Made by a program: the position numbers and the translations under genes | Shown here: positions 44,976 through 54,655 of the stretch, piece by piece | Layout of the letters: the number at the start of each line of letters is the position of its first letter | How positions within the stretch are numbered: position 1 is the first letter of the stretch | The notes under the pieces: model-generated | Databases searched by the model: none | The model's input: the letters and a program-made list of their open reading frames with translations, nothing else | What the model was told of the DNA's origin: nothing | Source of the DNA: Rhizobium sp. N324 | GTDB taxonomy: Bacteria > Pseudomonadota > Alphaproteobacteria > Rhizobiales > Rhizobiaceae | Assembly: GCF_001664485.1 (NCBI RefSeq) | Contig: NZ_CP013630.1 | Location: 3,289,001 to 3,353,000, forward strand | Direction of reading: 5' to 3' | DNA length: 64,000 nucleotides

Positions 44976-45986
44976 GTGGGTATGATGAAGACCGAAGCCA
45001 GCCTCGATGAAAAGGCGATCGTCGCCGCTGCCGAAAAGGCGCTCTCCGATATCGCCGCCATCCGCGGAGAAGTCTCGAAGGTGATCTTCGGTCAGGAAAG
45101 CGTCGTCGAGAACACCATTCTCGCCGTGCTGTCAGGTGGTCATGCTCTGCTCGTCGGCGTCCCCGGCCTTGCCAAGACCAGACTGGTGACGACGCTCGGC
45201 GAAGTGCTCGGCCTCGCCGCCAACCGCATCCAGTTCACGCCGGACCTGATGCCCTCGGATATTCTCGGCTCCGAGGTGATGGACCAGGACGACAGTGGAC
45301 GCCGCTCTTTCCGTTTCGTCAAGGGCCCTGTCTTCGCTCAGCTGCTGATGGCCGACGAGATCAACCGTGCCTCGCCACGGACCCAGTCGGCGCTTCTGCA
45401 GGCCATGCAGGAATATCACATCACCATCGCCGGCCAGCGCTATGACCTGCCGGCGCCCTTCCATGTGCTCGCCACCCAGAACCCGCTCGAGCAGGAAGGC
45501 ACCTATCCCCTGCCCGAAGCTCAGCTCGACCGCTTCCTGCTGCAGGTCGACGTCAACTATCCCGAGCTCGCTGCCGAACGCCAGATTCTGCTCGAAACGA
45601 CCGGCTTGGGGGAAACCCGGCCGGCAGCCGTCATCGACGCACAGCGGCTGATCGAAATCCAGACCCTGGTGCGTCAGATGCCGGTGAGCGATACGGTAGT
45701 CGACGCCATCCTGGCGCTGGTGCGCTCCGCCCGCCCCGGGCAAGGCAATGCCTCGACCGACAAGAACGTCGCCTGGGGCCCCGGTCCCCGCGCCGGCCAG
45801 GCGATGATGCTCTGCGCGCGTGCGCGGGCGCTCTACGAAGGCCGTCTGGCGCCGTCGCTCGACGATATCTTCGCGCTTGCCGAACCCATTCTCCAGCACC
45901 GCATGGCGCTGACATTCGCCGCCCGCGCCGAAGGCATGTCGGTGCGCGACGTCATCGCCGGACTGGTCAAGCAGGCAAAGGGATAA
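44976..45986 (+). CDS. MoxR family AAA+ ATPase
   Basis: A 336-residue AAA+ protein. Walker A is VGVPGLAKTRLV, Walker B is LLMADEINRASP, sensor 1 is HVLATQNPLEQEG and sensor 2 lies in the C-terminal lid. MoxR ATPases act as chaperones that insert metals or assemble complexes together with vWA-domain proteins. The GTG at 44976 is six bases after ggag; the ATG at 44982 is also possible. It starts a five-gene operon with DUF58, DUF4159 and a vWA-like membrane protein. Confidence 0.93.
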   Translation: MGMMKTEASLDEKAIVAAAEKALSDIAAIRGEVSKVIFGQESVVENTILAVLSGGHALLVGVPGLAKTRLVTTLGEVLGLAANRIQFTPDLMPSDILGSEVMDQDDSGRRSFRFVKGPVFAQLLMADEINRASPRTQSALLQAMQEYHITIAGQRYDLPAPFHVLATQNPLEQEGTYPLPEAQLDRFLLQVDVNYPELAAERQILLETTGLGETRPAAVIDAQRLIEIQTLVRQMPVSDTVVDAILALVRSARPGQGNASTDKNVAWGPGPRAGQAMMLCARARALYEGRLAPSLDDIFALAEPILQHRMALTFAARAEGMSVRDVIAGLVKQAKG

Positions 45987-45999
45987 GGAAGCCGGACGC

Positions 46000-46920
46000 G
46001 TGGCATCTATCGGACAGATCGTCAATCCGACGTCAGGCAGCGATGCCCTTTCCCGCGCCAGGCAGCGGGCCGCCCTGGTGCCCGACTGCCTGGTGGAAGC
46101 CAAGCGCATCGCCAACACGGTGATCGCCGGCTGGCATGGCCGCCGCAAACGCGGCATCGGCGAGAATTTCTGGCAGTTCCGTCCCTATGCCGAGGGCGAA
46201 AGCCTGTCGCGCATCGATTGGCGCCGCTCCGCCCGCGACGACCATACCTATGTGCGCGAGCGCGAATGGGAGGCGGCCCACACGATCTGGCTCTGGTGCG
46301 ACATGTCGCCCTCGATGATGTACAAGTCGAGCTATGGCAGCGTCTCCAAGGAAAGCCGCGCGCTGGTCGTCATGCTGGCGCTGGCCGAAATCCTCGCCCG
46401 TTCCGGCGAGCGCATCGGCTGCCCGGGCATCATGGAGCCCGCCTCGAGCCGCAATGCCGCCGAGCGCCTTGCGGCCGCGCTCATGCACACGCCGCTGACC
46501 GGCGGCCTGCCGGAAACGGGAATGATCCGCGGCTGGAGCGACCTCGTCCTCATCGGCGATTTCCTCGATGACGCGCCGGCGATCATGGAACGCCTCGGCC
46601 CGCTCGCCCGCCGCGGCCTGCGCGGCCACGTGGTCGAAATATCGGATCCCGCCGAGGAAATATTCCCCTATAGCGGCCGCACCGAATTCACCGATCCGGA
46701 GAGCGGCGCCAGGCTTATCGCCGGCCGCGCCGAACACATCCGCGAGGCCTATCGCAACGCCTACCTCGCCCGCAGGGAAAGCCTCGGCCAATCGCTGCGT
46801 CACCTCGGCTGGACCTTTGCGACGCACCGCACCGATCATCTCGCCTCGGAGGCGCTGGTCGCGGTGCACATGTACCTGTCCGGCATGCCGGCCAAGGCAA
46901 CGCATGGAGGGCAGCTGTGA
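46000..46920 (+). CDS. DUF58 domain protein
   Basis: A 306-residue protein with the DUF58 core FRPYAEGESLSRIDWRRSAR and a vWA-like metal site WCDMSPSMM. DUF58 proteins are standard partners of MoxR ATPases. The start codon GTG at 46000 follows moxR by 13 bases, and its stop overlaps the next gene's start (GTGA). No membrane segment is visible, so it is probably cytoplasmic. Confidence 0.9.
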   Translation: MASIGQIVNPTSGSDALSRARQRAALVPDCLVEAKRIANTVIAGWHGRRKRGIGENFWQFRPYAEGESLSRIDWRRSARDDHTYVREREWEAAHTIWLWCDMSPSMMYKSSYGSVSKESRALVVMLALAEILARSGERIGCPGIMEPASSRNAAERLAAALMHTPLTGGLPETGMIRGWSDLVLIGDFLDDAPAIMERLGPLARRGLRGHVVEISDPAEEIFPYSGRTEFTDPESGARLIAGRAEHIREAYRNAYLARRESLGQSLRHLGWTFATHRTDHLASEALVAVHMYLSGMPAKATHGGQL

Positions 46921-49730
46921 ACGCTCTCCCCTTCGCTTTCGCCTATCCTGCCATCCTCGGCGCCCTTGTCGCCTTGCCGGTCATCTGGTGGCTGCTCAGG
47001 CTGACGCCGCCACGCCCGAAGACCGAGGTCTTCCCGCCGCTGAAGATTCTCGCCTCCGTCTTGAAGCGCGAGGAGACCCCGGCTCAGAGCCCGTGGTGGC
47101 TGACGCTGCTACGCATGCTGCTCGCCGCCACCGTCATTCTTGCGATCGCCGATCCAGTCTTCAATCCGCGCACCAGTTCGCTCGCCTCAGGCGGCCCGCT
47201 CGTCCTCTTCGTCGACAACAGCTGGGCGGCAGCGCCCGACTGGGAGCGCCGCATCCAGACGGCCGACGCGTTGATAGACGACGCCGAATCCGCCGGCACG
47301 CCGGTGTCGATCGCCTTCACCGCCGATCCGACCAACGACGCCGTTCCAGGTACCGCCGCTGCCGCCCGCGACAAGCTGCGCGCCGCCGAGCCGCGGCCGC
47401 TGGTGCCGGACCGCGAGCGCGCCTTCCAGGCGCTGCGCGCCGCGCTGGACGGCACCAAGCCCGGCACCCTCGCCTTTCTGACCGACGGCGCCGCCGCCAA
47501 ACCGGACGACGCGACGGTGCAAAGGCTGGCGGAACTCCAGCCCGCCGATCTCCGCCTGATCGAGGGTGATGCCGCCCGCACGGTCGCCATCACCGCGGCC
47601 AACAATGCGGCTGACGCCATGACCGTCAAGGTCACTCGGCTCAACAGTTCGCGTGCCGCATCCGTGGCGCTGAACGCCGTCGATACCCAGGGCCGCTCGA
47701 TCGCCAACGGCAGGGTGGATTTCCGCCCCGGCCAGAGCGTTGCCACGAGTTCGATCACCGCGCCCTTCGAGATGCGCAACGATTTCGCTCGCGTCAGTGT
47801 CGATAACGGCGCAACGGCCGGCGCCGTCCATCTTCTCGACGACGCATTCAAGCGCCGCCGAGTCGTCCTGCTGTCGGGTGAAGGCGGGGATGAGTTTCAG
47901 CCGCTGCTCTCGCCGCTCTATTATATCCAGCGGGCGCTGCAGCCCTATGCGGATCTGATCCAGCCCAGCGATTCCGATCTTTCGGTCGCCATACCGAAAC
48001 TTCTCGCCAGCAATCCCTCCATCATCATCATGGCCGATATCGGCCGTCTGCCTGAGGACACCTACGGACCGCTGACACGCTGGATATCGAATGGCGGCAT
48101 GCTGTTGCGTTTCGCCGGCCCGCGCATGGCCGCAGCCCCTGCGGACGATCCGCTGATCCCGGTTATCCTGCGCCAGGGAGAACGGGCGCTGGGCGGCACA
48201 TTGTCCTGGAGCGAGCCGCAGTCGCTGGCTGAATTTCCAAGTTTCGGGCCTTTCGCCGGCATAGCGCGTCCCGCTGATGTCGTCATCAAACGGCAGGTGC
48301 TGGCCGAACCGACGCCTGATCTGGCCGAACGCACCTGGGCGAGCCTGGCTGACGGCACGCCGCTCGTGACCATGAAGCAGCTCGCATCCGGGCAGATCGT
48401 CCTGTTCCACGTCACGGCGGAAGCGACCTGGTCCGACCTGCCGATCTCGGGCACTTTCGTCGACATGCTGCGTCACCTCCTGCAGATATCGCGTTCCGGC
48501 GGCGTGACATCGGAGGCGCGCGGCAATGCACGTGTCTCCGAAACCCTGCCGCCATTCCGCATGCTGACGGCCAAAGGCACGCTCGTCTCCGAGACGGGGT
48601 CGGCGCGGCCCCTCATTCCACAGGCCGGAGCCGAACCGACGGCGAATTTCGACAACCCACCCGGGCTCTACGGTTCGGAAGACGGTTTCACCTCCCTGAA
48701 CGTACTGCCTGAGGACGCCGAACTGACGCCGCTTGCCACAGCGGGAACCAATGCCGTGCGCGAAGGCTTGATCGGCGGCGAAAGCTGGTCGGCAAAGCCC
48801 GCGCTTTTTCTCGCGGCCTTTCTCCTGCTGCTGGCCGATAGCCTGGTCGTCCTTTTCATGAACGGCGCGTTCTCGCGATTGCGCCCGGCTGCCCGCGATG
48901 CGGCGATAGTCGCCATTGCTCTCGGTGCCGGCTTTTTCATGCAACCCGGCACGCTTCACGCCAACGACTCCCAGCCCGGCGACGACCTCATCCTGCAGAG
49001 GCTCGACAACACGCACCTCGCCTATGTCGTCACCGGGGAAAGGGAAGTGGACGACATATCCGAGCGCGGCCTCGAGGGCCTCACCCAGTTCCTGACATTT
49101 CGCACCACGCTGGAGCCGTCGCCGCCCGTCGGCATCGACCTCACCAAGGACGAACTCGCCTTTTATCCGATCATCTACTGGCCGGTTTCGGCAACGGCGC
49201 CGATGCCGTCGACGGCGGCGATCAGCCGGATCGACGCCTATATGCGCAATGGCGGCACCGTGCTTTTCGATACGCGCGATCAGATCAGCGCATTGGACAA
49301 TGGCGGCAATGTCAGCGCCAACGGCCAGAGGCTGCAGGAAATCCTCGCCAATCTCGACATTCCGCCGCTGGAGCCCGTGCCATCGGACCACGTGCTGACG
49401 AAATCCTTCTATCTCCTGTCGAGCTTTCCCGGCCGTTACACCGGCAGCCCGCTTTGGATCGAGGCTCGGCAGGGCGGCCGTGAAGCGACCGAAAAATCGG
49501 CTGCGACGGCCGACGGCGTTTCGCCGATCCTGATCACCGGCAATGATTTCGCCGGCGCCTGGGCAGTCGACGACAATGGCGTGCCGATGCTGCCGACCGT
49601 GCCGTCCGATGAAGCCCAGCGCGAATATGCCTATCGTGCCGGCGTCAACATCATGATGTACATGCTGACCGGCAACTACAAGACCGACCAGGTCCATGTT
49701 CCCGACCTTCTCGAACGGTTAGGACAGTGA
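46917..49730 (+). CDS. DUF4159 / BatA-like membrane protein
   Basis: A 937-residue protein. Two membrane segments near the N-terminus (residues 8-25 and 58-78) frame a BatA-like region with PPLKILASVLKREETP. A vWA-like domain follows, with LVLFVDNSWAA in place of the usual DxSxS. A membrane segment lies near 625-650, and the C-terminal DUF4159 domain (from about 690) contains HLAYVVTGEREVDD and MRNGGTVLFDTRDQ. It would be a large inner-membrane protein with a periplasmic or cytoplasmic effector domain. The start is a GTG overlapping the DUF58 stop. Confidence 0.87.
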   Translation: MNALPFAFAYPAILGALVALPVIWWLLRLTPPRPKTEVFPPLKILASVLKREETPAQSPWWLTLLRMLLAATVILAIADPVFNPRTSSLASGGPLVLFVDNSWAAAPDWERRIQTADALIDDAESAGTPVSIAFTADPTNDAVPGTAAAARDKLRAAEPRPLVPDRERAFQALRAALDGTKPGTLAFLTDGAAAKPDDATVQRLAELQPADLRLIEGDAARTVAITAANNAADAMTVKVTRLNSSRAASVALNAVDTQGRSIANGRVDFRPGQSVATSSITAPFEMRNDFARVSVDNGATAGAVHLLDDAFKRRRVVLLSGEGGDEFQPLLSPLYYIQRALQPYADLIQPSDSDLSVAIPKLLASNPSIIIMADIGRLPEDTYGPLTRWISNGGMLLRFAGPRMAAAPADDPLIPVILRQGERALGGTLSWSEPQSLAEFPSFGPFAGIARPADVVIKRQVLAEPTPDLAERTWASLADGTPLVTMKQLASGQIVLFHVTAEATWSDLPISGTFVDMLRHLLQISRSGGVTSEARGNARVSETLPPFRMLTAKGTLVSETGSARPLIPQAGAEPTANFDNPPGLYGSEDGFTSLNVLPEDAELTPLATAGTNAVREGLIGGESWSAKPALFLAAFLLLLADSLVVLFMNGAFSRLRPAARDAAIVAIALGAGFFMQPGTLHANDSQPGDDLILQRLDNTHLAYVVTGEREVDDISERGLEGLTQFLTFRTTLEPSPPVGIDLTKDELAFYPIIYWPVSATAPMPSTAAISRIDAYMRNGGTVLFDTRDQISALDNGGNVSANGQRLQEILANLDIPPLEPVPSDHVLTKSFYLLSSFPGRYTGSPLWIEARQGGREATEKSAATADGVSPILITGNDFAGAWAVDDNGVPMLPTVPSDEAQREYAYRAGVNIMMYMLTGNYKTDQVHVPDLLERLGQ

Positions 49731-49731
49731 G

Positions 49732-51801
49732 ATGACCTTCGACTTTTCGCCTTTCCTACCTTGGCCGGTTCTGGCCGCACTGGCCGCCGTCAGCGTCCTC
49801 ATCGCCGCCTTCGCGATCTGGCGCGGCATTCGCGGCGCCTGGATCAGAACGCTGGCGGCACTGGCCATGCTGGCCGCCCTTGCCAATCCCGTGCTGCTGC
49901 AGGAGGACCGGGATCAATTATCGACGATCGTCCCGGTTCTGGTCGACCGAAGCCAGAGCCAGCAGACGCCCGATCGCGTCAAGATGACCGACGATGCGCT
50001 GGCGGCCTTGAAGGGGCAACTCGCCCGCTTCCCCCAGATAGAGCCCCGCTTCGTCGATGTCGAAGGCGACCCCAATTCCGACGTACCGTCCACGCGTCTG
50101 TTCGAAGCGCTGTCGGCCAACATCGCCGACGTCCCGCCGGCCCGCATCGGCGGCGCCATCATGCTGACCGATGGTGAAGTCCATGATGTTCCGGCCGCCA
50201 ATCAGGCACTCGGTTTCGATGCGCCCATCCATGGCCTCATCACCGGCAAGGCCAACGAATTCGATCGCCGCATCGAAGTCATCAAGGGGCCGCGTTTCGG
50301 CATCGTCAATGAGGAGCAGCAGGTCGTTCTGCGCGTCTTCGACGACGGCCCGAGCCCCGGCGGCACTGCCAATGTCACGGTGAAGCTGAACGGAGACGAG
50401 ATCGCCACGCTGCAGGCGACGCCCGGTCAGGACACGCCCTTCTCCTTCAAGGTGCCGGCCGGCGGCAGCAATGTGCTCGAGTTCTCCGTCGCCGCACTTC
50501 CGGGCGAGGTCACCACCGCCAACAACCGCGCCGTTCACGTCATCGATGGCATCCGCCAGAATCTCCGCGTCCTGCTCGTGTCCGGCGAGCCGCATGCCGG
50601 CGAGCGCGCCTGGCGCAACCTGCTGAAATCCGACGCCTCGGTCGATCTTGTCCATTTCACCATTCTGCGGCCGCCGGAAAAGCAGGATGGCACACCGATC
50701 AACGAGCTGTCGCTGATCGCCTTCCCGACGCGCGAACTCTTCGTCGATAAGATCAAGGATTTCGACCTGATCATCTTCGACCGCTACCAGCACCGCGGTG
50801 TGCTGCCGCTGCTCTATTACGATTACATCGCCCAATATGTCGACAATGGCGGCGCGCTGCTGATCGCCGCCGGTCCCGAGCATGCCGGCCCCGATTCCAT
50901 CGCATTGACCCCGCTCTCCTCGGTGCTGCCGGCAACACCCACCGGAGAGATGATCGAGAAGGCTTTCTACCCGCGCCTTTCCGAAGAAGGCCGCAAACAT
51001 CCCGTCACCCGCGGCCTGGACGGCTCCGGCGAGGATCCGCCGCATTGGGGCCGCTGGTTCCGCAGCGTCGATGTCGACCGGCCGCAGGGCGAGACGATCA
51101 TGCTCGGCGCCGACAACCACCCGCTGCTGGTGCTGAACCGCGCCGGCCAGGGCCGGGTCGCCATGCTGCTTTCCGATCAGGGCTGGCTCTGGGCGCGCGG
51201 CTTCGAAGGCGGCGGCCCGAACGTTTCGCTCTATCGCCGCATCGCCCATTGGCTGATGAAGGAACCGGCGCTCGAGGAAGAAGCGCTGACGGCGCGCGCC
51301 TCCGGCCGGACGCTTGAAGTCACGCGCCAGACGATCGGCGACAATCCCGGCAACGCCACCGCGCGTTATCCCTCGGGCAAGACCGAAACCCTGCCGCTCA
51401 CCCAGACCGAACCCGGACTCTACAAGGCCGAGAAAAGGATGGACGAGATCGGTCTCTTCGAAATTCACAACGGCAAGCTGTCGACGCTCGTCCATATCGG
51501 CGCCGTCGACGCGCCGGAGTTCAAGGCGATGATCTCGACGACCGATGTGCTGACGCCGGTCGCCGACAGAAGCAAGGGTCTCGTCACCCGCGTTGCCAAC
51601 GAAAGCGGCAGGATCACCGTGCCGCCGATCCTGCCGGTGCGCGGCCAGGTCCGCGTCGCCGACAACGATCGCATGATGATCCGCATGACCAGCGAGACCG
51701 TTTTGAAGGGCATCAACACGCTGCCGCTCTTTGCCGGTTTCGCCGGCGTCGGCATCCTGTTGCTTGCCTTCGGAACCATGTGGTGGCGCGAGGGGCGGTA
51801 A
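49732..51801 (+). CDS. membrane protein with vWA/glutamine-amidotransferase-like domains
   Basis: A 689-residue protein. Two N-terminal membrane helices precede VPVLVDRSQSQQT, a vWA-like segment. A class I amidotransferase-like fold around YVDNGGALLIAAGPEHAGP lacks the catalytic cysteine at the nucleophile position. A last helix (LFAGFAGVGILLLAFGTMWW) ends the protein. It is the paralogous partner of the preceding gene, one base away. The function in the MoxR system is unknown. Confidence 0.85.
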   Translation: MTFDFSPFLPWPVLAALAAVSVLIAAFAIWRGIRGAWIRTLAALAMLAALANPVLLQEDRDQLSTIVPVLVDRSQSQQTPDRVKMTDDALAALKGQLARFPQIEPRFVDVEGDPNSDVPSTRLFEALSANIADVPPARIGGAIMLTDGEVHDVPAANQALGFDAPIHGLITGKANEFDRRIEVIKGPRFGIVNEEQQVVLRVFDDGPSPGGTANVTVKLNGDEIATLQATPGQDTPFSFKVPAGGSNVLEFSVAALPGEVTTANNRAVHVIDGIRQNLRVLLVSGEPHAGERAWRNLLKSDASVDLVHFTILRPPEKQDGTPINELSLIAFPTRELFVDKIKDFDLIIFDRYQHRGVLPLLYYDYIAQYVDNGGALLIAAGPEHAGPDSIALTPLSSVLPATPTGEMIEKAFYPRLSEEGRKHPVTRGLDGSGEDPPHWGRWFRSVDVDRPQGETIMLGADNHPLLVLNRAGQGRVAMLLSDQGWLWARGFEGGGPNVSLYRRIAHWLMKEPALEEEALTARASGRTLEVTRQTIGDNPGNATARYPSGKTETLPLTQTEPGLYKAEKRMDEIGLFEIHNGKLSTLVHIGAVDAPEFKAMISTTDVLTPVADRSKGLVTRVANESGRITVPPILPVRGQVRVADNDRMMIRMTSETVLKGINTLPLFAGFAGVGILLLAFGTMWWREGR

Positions 51802-51805
51802 TTTA

Positions 51806-52222
51806 ATGGCGGAATTCGAGTTGACCGCCTCACCTTCGCCGGAGGAACTGGCGGCGATCACCGATGCGCTCTCGGCCTTCAACGCCGGTGATGTCGGCCC
51901 CGCCGACCGCCGGTCGCTCGCCGTCCTGATCCGCGACACCGACGGCAAGGTCACCGGCGGCCTGTCTGGTTTTACCGCCTGGGGCTGGCTCTTCACGCAA
52001 ATGCTCTATATTCCCGACACGCTGCGCGGCACCGGTCTCGCCGGCAAGATCCTCGCAAAGGCGGAAGAAGAGGCGAGAGCCCGCGGCTGCCACGGCGCGT
52101 GGATCGACACCTTCAGCCCACAGGCTCTCAGCGCCTATCGGCGTCAGGGTTATGAGATCTTTGGGGAACTCGAGCATTTTCCGCAGGGCCGCACACGCAG
52201 CTTTCTCCGGAAAATTCTCTGA
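51806..52222 (+). CDS. GNAT family N-acetyltransferase
   Basis: A 138-residue acetyltransferase. The acetyl-CoA loop reads LRGTGLAGKILAKAEEEARA, then GAWIDTFSPQALSAYRRQGY. The start at MAEFELT is four bases after the preceding stop, so it closes the MoxR operon. It converges head-on with another GNAT gene: its stop and that gene's stop abut. The acceptor is unknown. Confidence 0.88.
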   Translation: MAEFELTASPSPEELAAITDALSAFNAGDVGPADRRSLAVLIRDTDGKVTGGLSGFTAWGWLFTQMLYIPDTLRGTGLAGKILAKAEEEARARGCHGAWIDTFSPQALSAYRRQGYEIFGELEHFPQGRTRSFLRKIL

Positions 52223-52723
52223 TCATCCGTGCCAGGCGATGATGCCCTTCAGCCGTTCGTGCACGCCCTCGGCGATCGGAACGACGAGCACGCGGCCGGG
52301 ATCGACCGGTCCGGGGAAGGAAAGCGCGTTGTAGGCGACTCTCTCGAATCCGAGCGGGCCGTAATAGGGCGGATCGCCGACGAGGATCACGGCTTCCGAA
52401 CCCTGGCGTCTTGCCGCCTCCACGGCGATCCGCACCAGTTCCCGGCCGATGCCCTGGTTCTTGTGGGAGGGCCGGACGGCGAGCGGACCGAGAAGATGGC
52501 CTTTCACCGTGCCGGCCAGCACCGGGGTCATGCGCACGGAGGCGATCGTTTCGCCATTGTCGGTGCAGATGAAGGAGAGCGACAGATCGTGCGGTCCCTG
52601 CTCGCGGATGCGAGCCGCCGCCCGCGTGAAGCGGCCCGGACCGAAAGCTTCTTCGTTGATATGTTCGATGGCGGCGTCATGAGACGCGTCTTCGGTGAGG
52701 TAGACGAGATCGTGCTTGTACAT
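52223..52723 (-). CDS. GNAT family N-acetyltransferase
   Basis: A 166-residue acetyltransferase of the YhbS type. RPSHKNQGIGRELVRIAVEA is the CoA loop and GDPPYYGPLGFERVAYNALS is the C-terminal signature. I choose the ATG at MYKHDLVY because homology starts there; a weaker ATG lies 63 bases earlier. The acceptor is unknown. A 290-base divergent region separates it from the GST gene. Confidence 0.85.
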   Translation of the reverse strand: MYKHDLVYLTEDASHDAAIEHINEEAFGPGRFTRAAARIREQGPHDLSLSFICTDNGETIASVRMTPVLAGTVKGHLLGPLAVRPSHKNQGIGRELVRIAVEAARRQGSEAVILVGDPPYYGPLGFERVAYNALSFPGPVDPGRVLVVPIAEGVHERLKGIIAWHG

Positions 52724-53013
52724 GATGACAGAAACCGGATGGACAGATTGATGGGTCTCGAACACGCCTTGGGCGTTCGGGAGCATCAGCGTCGTCGCGG
52801 GTTTCTGGAAATGAACATCAGGCAGGGATCCTAAAATCGTGAAAAGGCCGATAGCAGGAAAAATTTCCGCCGTCCAACGCAAAATGCACACGACGGCACT
52901 CGAAACCATGCAGTGCCGGAACGGCGCGACACACTGTTCAACCTTTACCGCCTGCAAAGCCCCGCTATCTCAGCTAAGTTCGATCCCGACACGCAACCAA
53001 AGGAATGAAGATC

Positions 53014-54000
53014 ATGGGAATGCTGGTGGACGGCGTCTGGCACGATGTCTGGTACGACACGAAGGAGAGCAAGGGCCAGTTCAAGCGTCAGCCCTCGCAG
53101 TTCCGCAACTGGGTGACATCGGACGGTCAGGCCGGCCCTTCCGGCAGCGGCGGCTTCAAGGCCGAGGCCGGGCGTTACCATCTCTATGTCTCGCTTGCCT
53201 GCCCATGGGCTCACCGCACGCTGATCTTCCGCAAGCTGAAGAAGCTGGAGGATCTGATCTCGGTCTCCGTTGTCGACCCGCTGATGCTCGACAACGGCTG
53301 GGAATTCAAGGTCGGTGATGGCGCCACCGGCGACCAGCTCTTCGGCGTCGCCACCCTCTGGCAGATTTACGCGAAGGCCGATCCGCATTATTCAGGTCGC
53401 GTCACCGTTCCCGTCCTTTGGGACAAGAAAACCGGCACGATCGTCAGCAACGAATCCGCCGAGATCATCCGCATGTTCAACAGCGCCTTCGACGAGCTGA
53501 CCGGCGCGAAGGCCGATTTTTATCCCGACGATCTCCGCGCCGAAATCGATGCGCTGAACGCCACCGTCTACGACACCGTCAACAACGGCGTCTACAAGGC
53601 GGGCTTTGCCACCACCCAGGAAGCCTATGAGGAAAATGTCGGGAGGCTGTTCGAAACGCTCGACATGCTCGACGAACGCTTGGGCAAGGGCCGCTATCTC
53701 CTCGGCAACCGGCTGACCGAAGCCGATTGGCGCCTGTTTACGACGCTGGTGCGCTTCGACGCCGTCTATGTCGGCCATTTCAAGTGCAACATCCGCCGGA
53801 TCGCCGACTACCGCAACCTGCCTGGATATTTGCGCGACCTCTACCAGACCGCGGGCGTTTCCGAAACGGTGAACCTGAAGCACATCAAGGAACACTACTA
53901 TCGCAGCCACAAGACCATCAATCCGACAGGCATCGTTCCCGTCGGTCCGGCGCTCGATCTCGACAGTCCGCATGGACGTGCGAAGCTTGCCGCTGCCTAA
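53014..54000 (+). CDS. glutathione S-transferase, glutathionyl-hydroquinone reductase type
   Basis: A 328-residue Xi-class GST. The active cysteine is in YVSLACPWAHRTLIFR near residue 55, the long loop has VSVVDPLMLDNGWEF, and the C-terminal domain includes RLTEADWRLFTTLVRFDAVYVGHFKCN. Enzymes of this class reduce glutathionyl-hydroquinones and repair quinone damage. The ATG at 53014 is nine bases after aaagga; the ATG at 53005 directly touches that site and is less likely. Confidence 0.93.
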   Translation: MGMLVDGVWHDVWYDTKESKGQFKRQPSQFRNWVTSDGQAGPSGSGGFKAEAGRYHLYVSLACPWAHRTLIFRKLKKLEDLISVSVVDPLMLDNGWEFKVGDGATGDQLFGVATLWQIYAKADPHYSGRVTVPVLWDKKTGTIVSNESAEIIRMFNSAFDELTGAKADFYPDDLRAEIDALNATVYDTVNNGVYKAGFATTQEAYEENVGRLFETLDMLDERLGKGRYLLGNRLTEADWRLFTTLVRFDAVYVGHFKCNIRRIADYRNLPGYLRDLYQTAGVSETVNLKHIKEHYYRSHKTINPTGIVPVGPALDLDSPHGRAKLAAA

Positions 54001-54062
54001 TGCATGTCGCCCGGAAGTATGCAGCGGTTCCGGGGCAACGACATGCATCAAAACAAAGGATT

Positions 54063-54104
54063 AAAGCGCGTCGCATGAATGAGATTTGACGCGACGCGCG
54101 TTGA
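54063..54104. repeat. short palindromic repeat related to the element at 4891
   Basis: The arms gcgcgtcgc (54066-54074) and gcgacgcgc (54091-54099) are perfect inverted copies, with outer aa/tt pairs. The left end ttaaagcgcgtcgc matches the end of the 4891-4997 element, so this may be a shortened copy. It lies between the convergent GST and NUDIX genes and could also terminate transcription. Confidence 0.7.
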
Positions 54105-54117
54105 AAACTGCGCAGCC

Positions 54118-54597
54118 TCACCAGCGGTGGTCGGGCTCCTGCTCGCCCCGAAGCTCCGCAAGGCGGCGATACGTCGCCTCGGTCGTGCCCTCGGGCAGGC
54201 TGTCGAGGGAGAAGAAGCCGCTGTCGGAGATTTCCCAATCGGGCGGGCGCGGCGCCGTCTGCTCGACACTCGCCCGGTAGAACACGACATGGTCCCGCCG
54301 TGTGATCGTGGTGTTGAAATAGACCTGAACCAGCTGTGGGTTACCGATGATCCTGAGGTTGCCCTCCTCGCGCAGTTCCTTGGCCAGTGCCTCTCCGACC
54401 GTCTCGTTGCGCTCCAACCCGCCGCCCGGCATATGCCAGCCACCGACATAACTGTGGCGCACCAGGAAAATCCGCCCCTCCGCATCGAAGCAGGCGGCCC
54501 TGACGCCCATCGTCATGCCGCGGGCGAAGGAAAAATAGACATGCAGAAGGCGCAGGGCCATCCTGATATGAAGAGGCCGCTTTTCTTTATCCACCAT
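54118..54597 (-). CDS. NUDIX hydrolase
   Basis: A 159-residue enzyme. The NUDIX box GGGLERNETVGEALAKELRE continues to EGNLR. The N-terminal region RMALRLLHVYFSFARGMTMG is hydrophobic and may contact the membrane. The box shows a nucleoside-diphosphate-type phosphohydrolase, but the substrate cannot be told. It is divergent from the metallophosphoesterase. Confidence 0.9.
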   Translation of the reverse strand: MVDKEKRPLHIRMALRLLHVYFSFARGMTMGVRAACFDAEGRIFLVRHSYVGGWHMPGGGLERNETVGEALAKELREEGNLRIIGNPQLVQVYFNTTITRRDHVVFYRASVEQTAPRPPDWEISDSGFFSLDSLPEGTTEATYRRLAELRGEQEPDHRW

Positions 54598-54655
54598 CGC
54601 TCCGTTTCAGCCCTTCATCGCGCCGGATGTGTTTGATTTGTCAATAAGCTGGTCT

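Noticed and set aside
47187..49697. An 836-residue minus-strand frame opposite the DUF4159 gene
   Set aside because: Antisense shadow; the composition is unlike a real protein, and the plus-strand gene has clear domains and operon spacing.
49918..51996. A 692-residue minus-strand frame opposite the vWA-like membrane gene
   Set aside because: Same reasoning: no domains, no ribosome site, and it crosses the boundary between two real genes.
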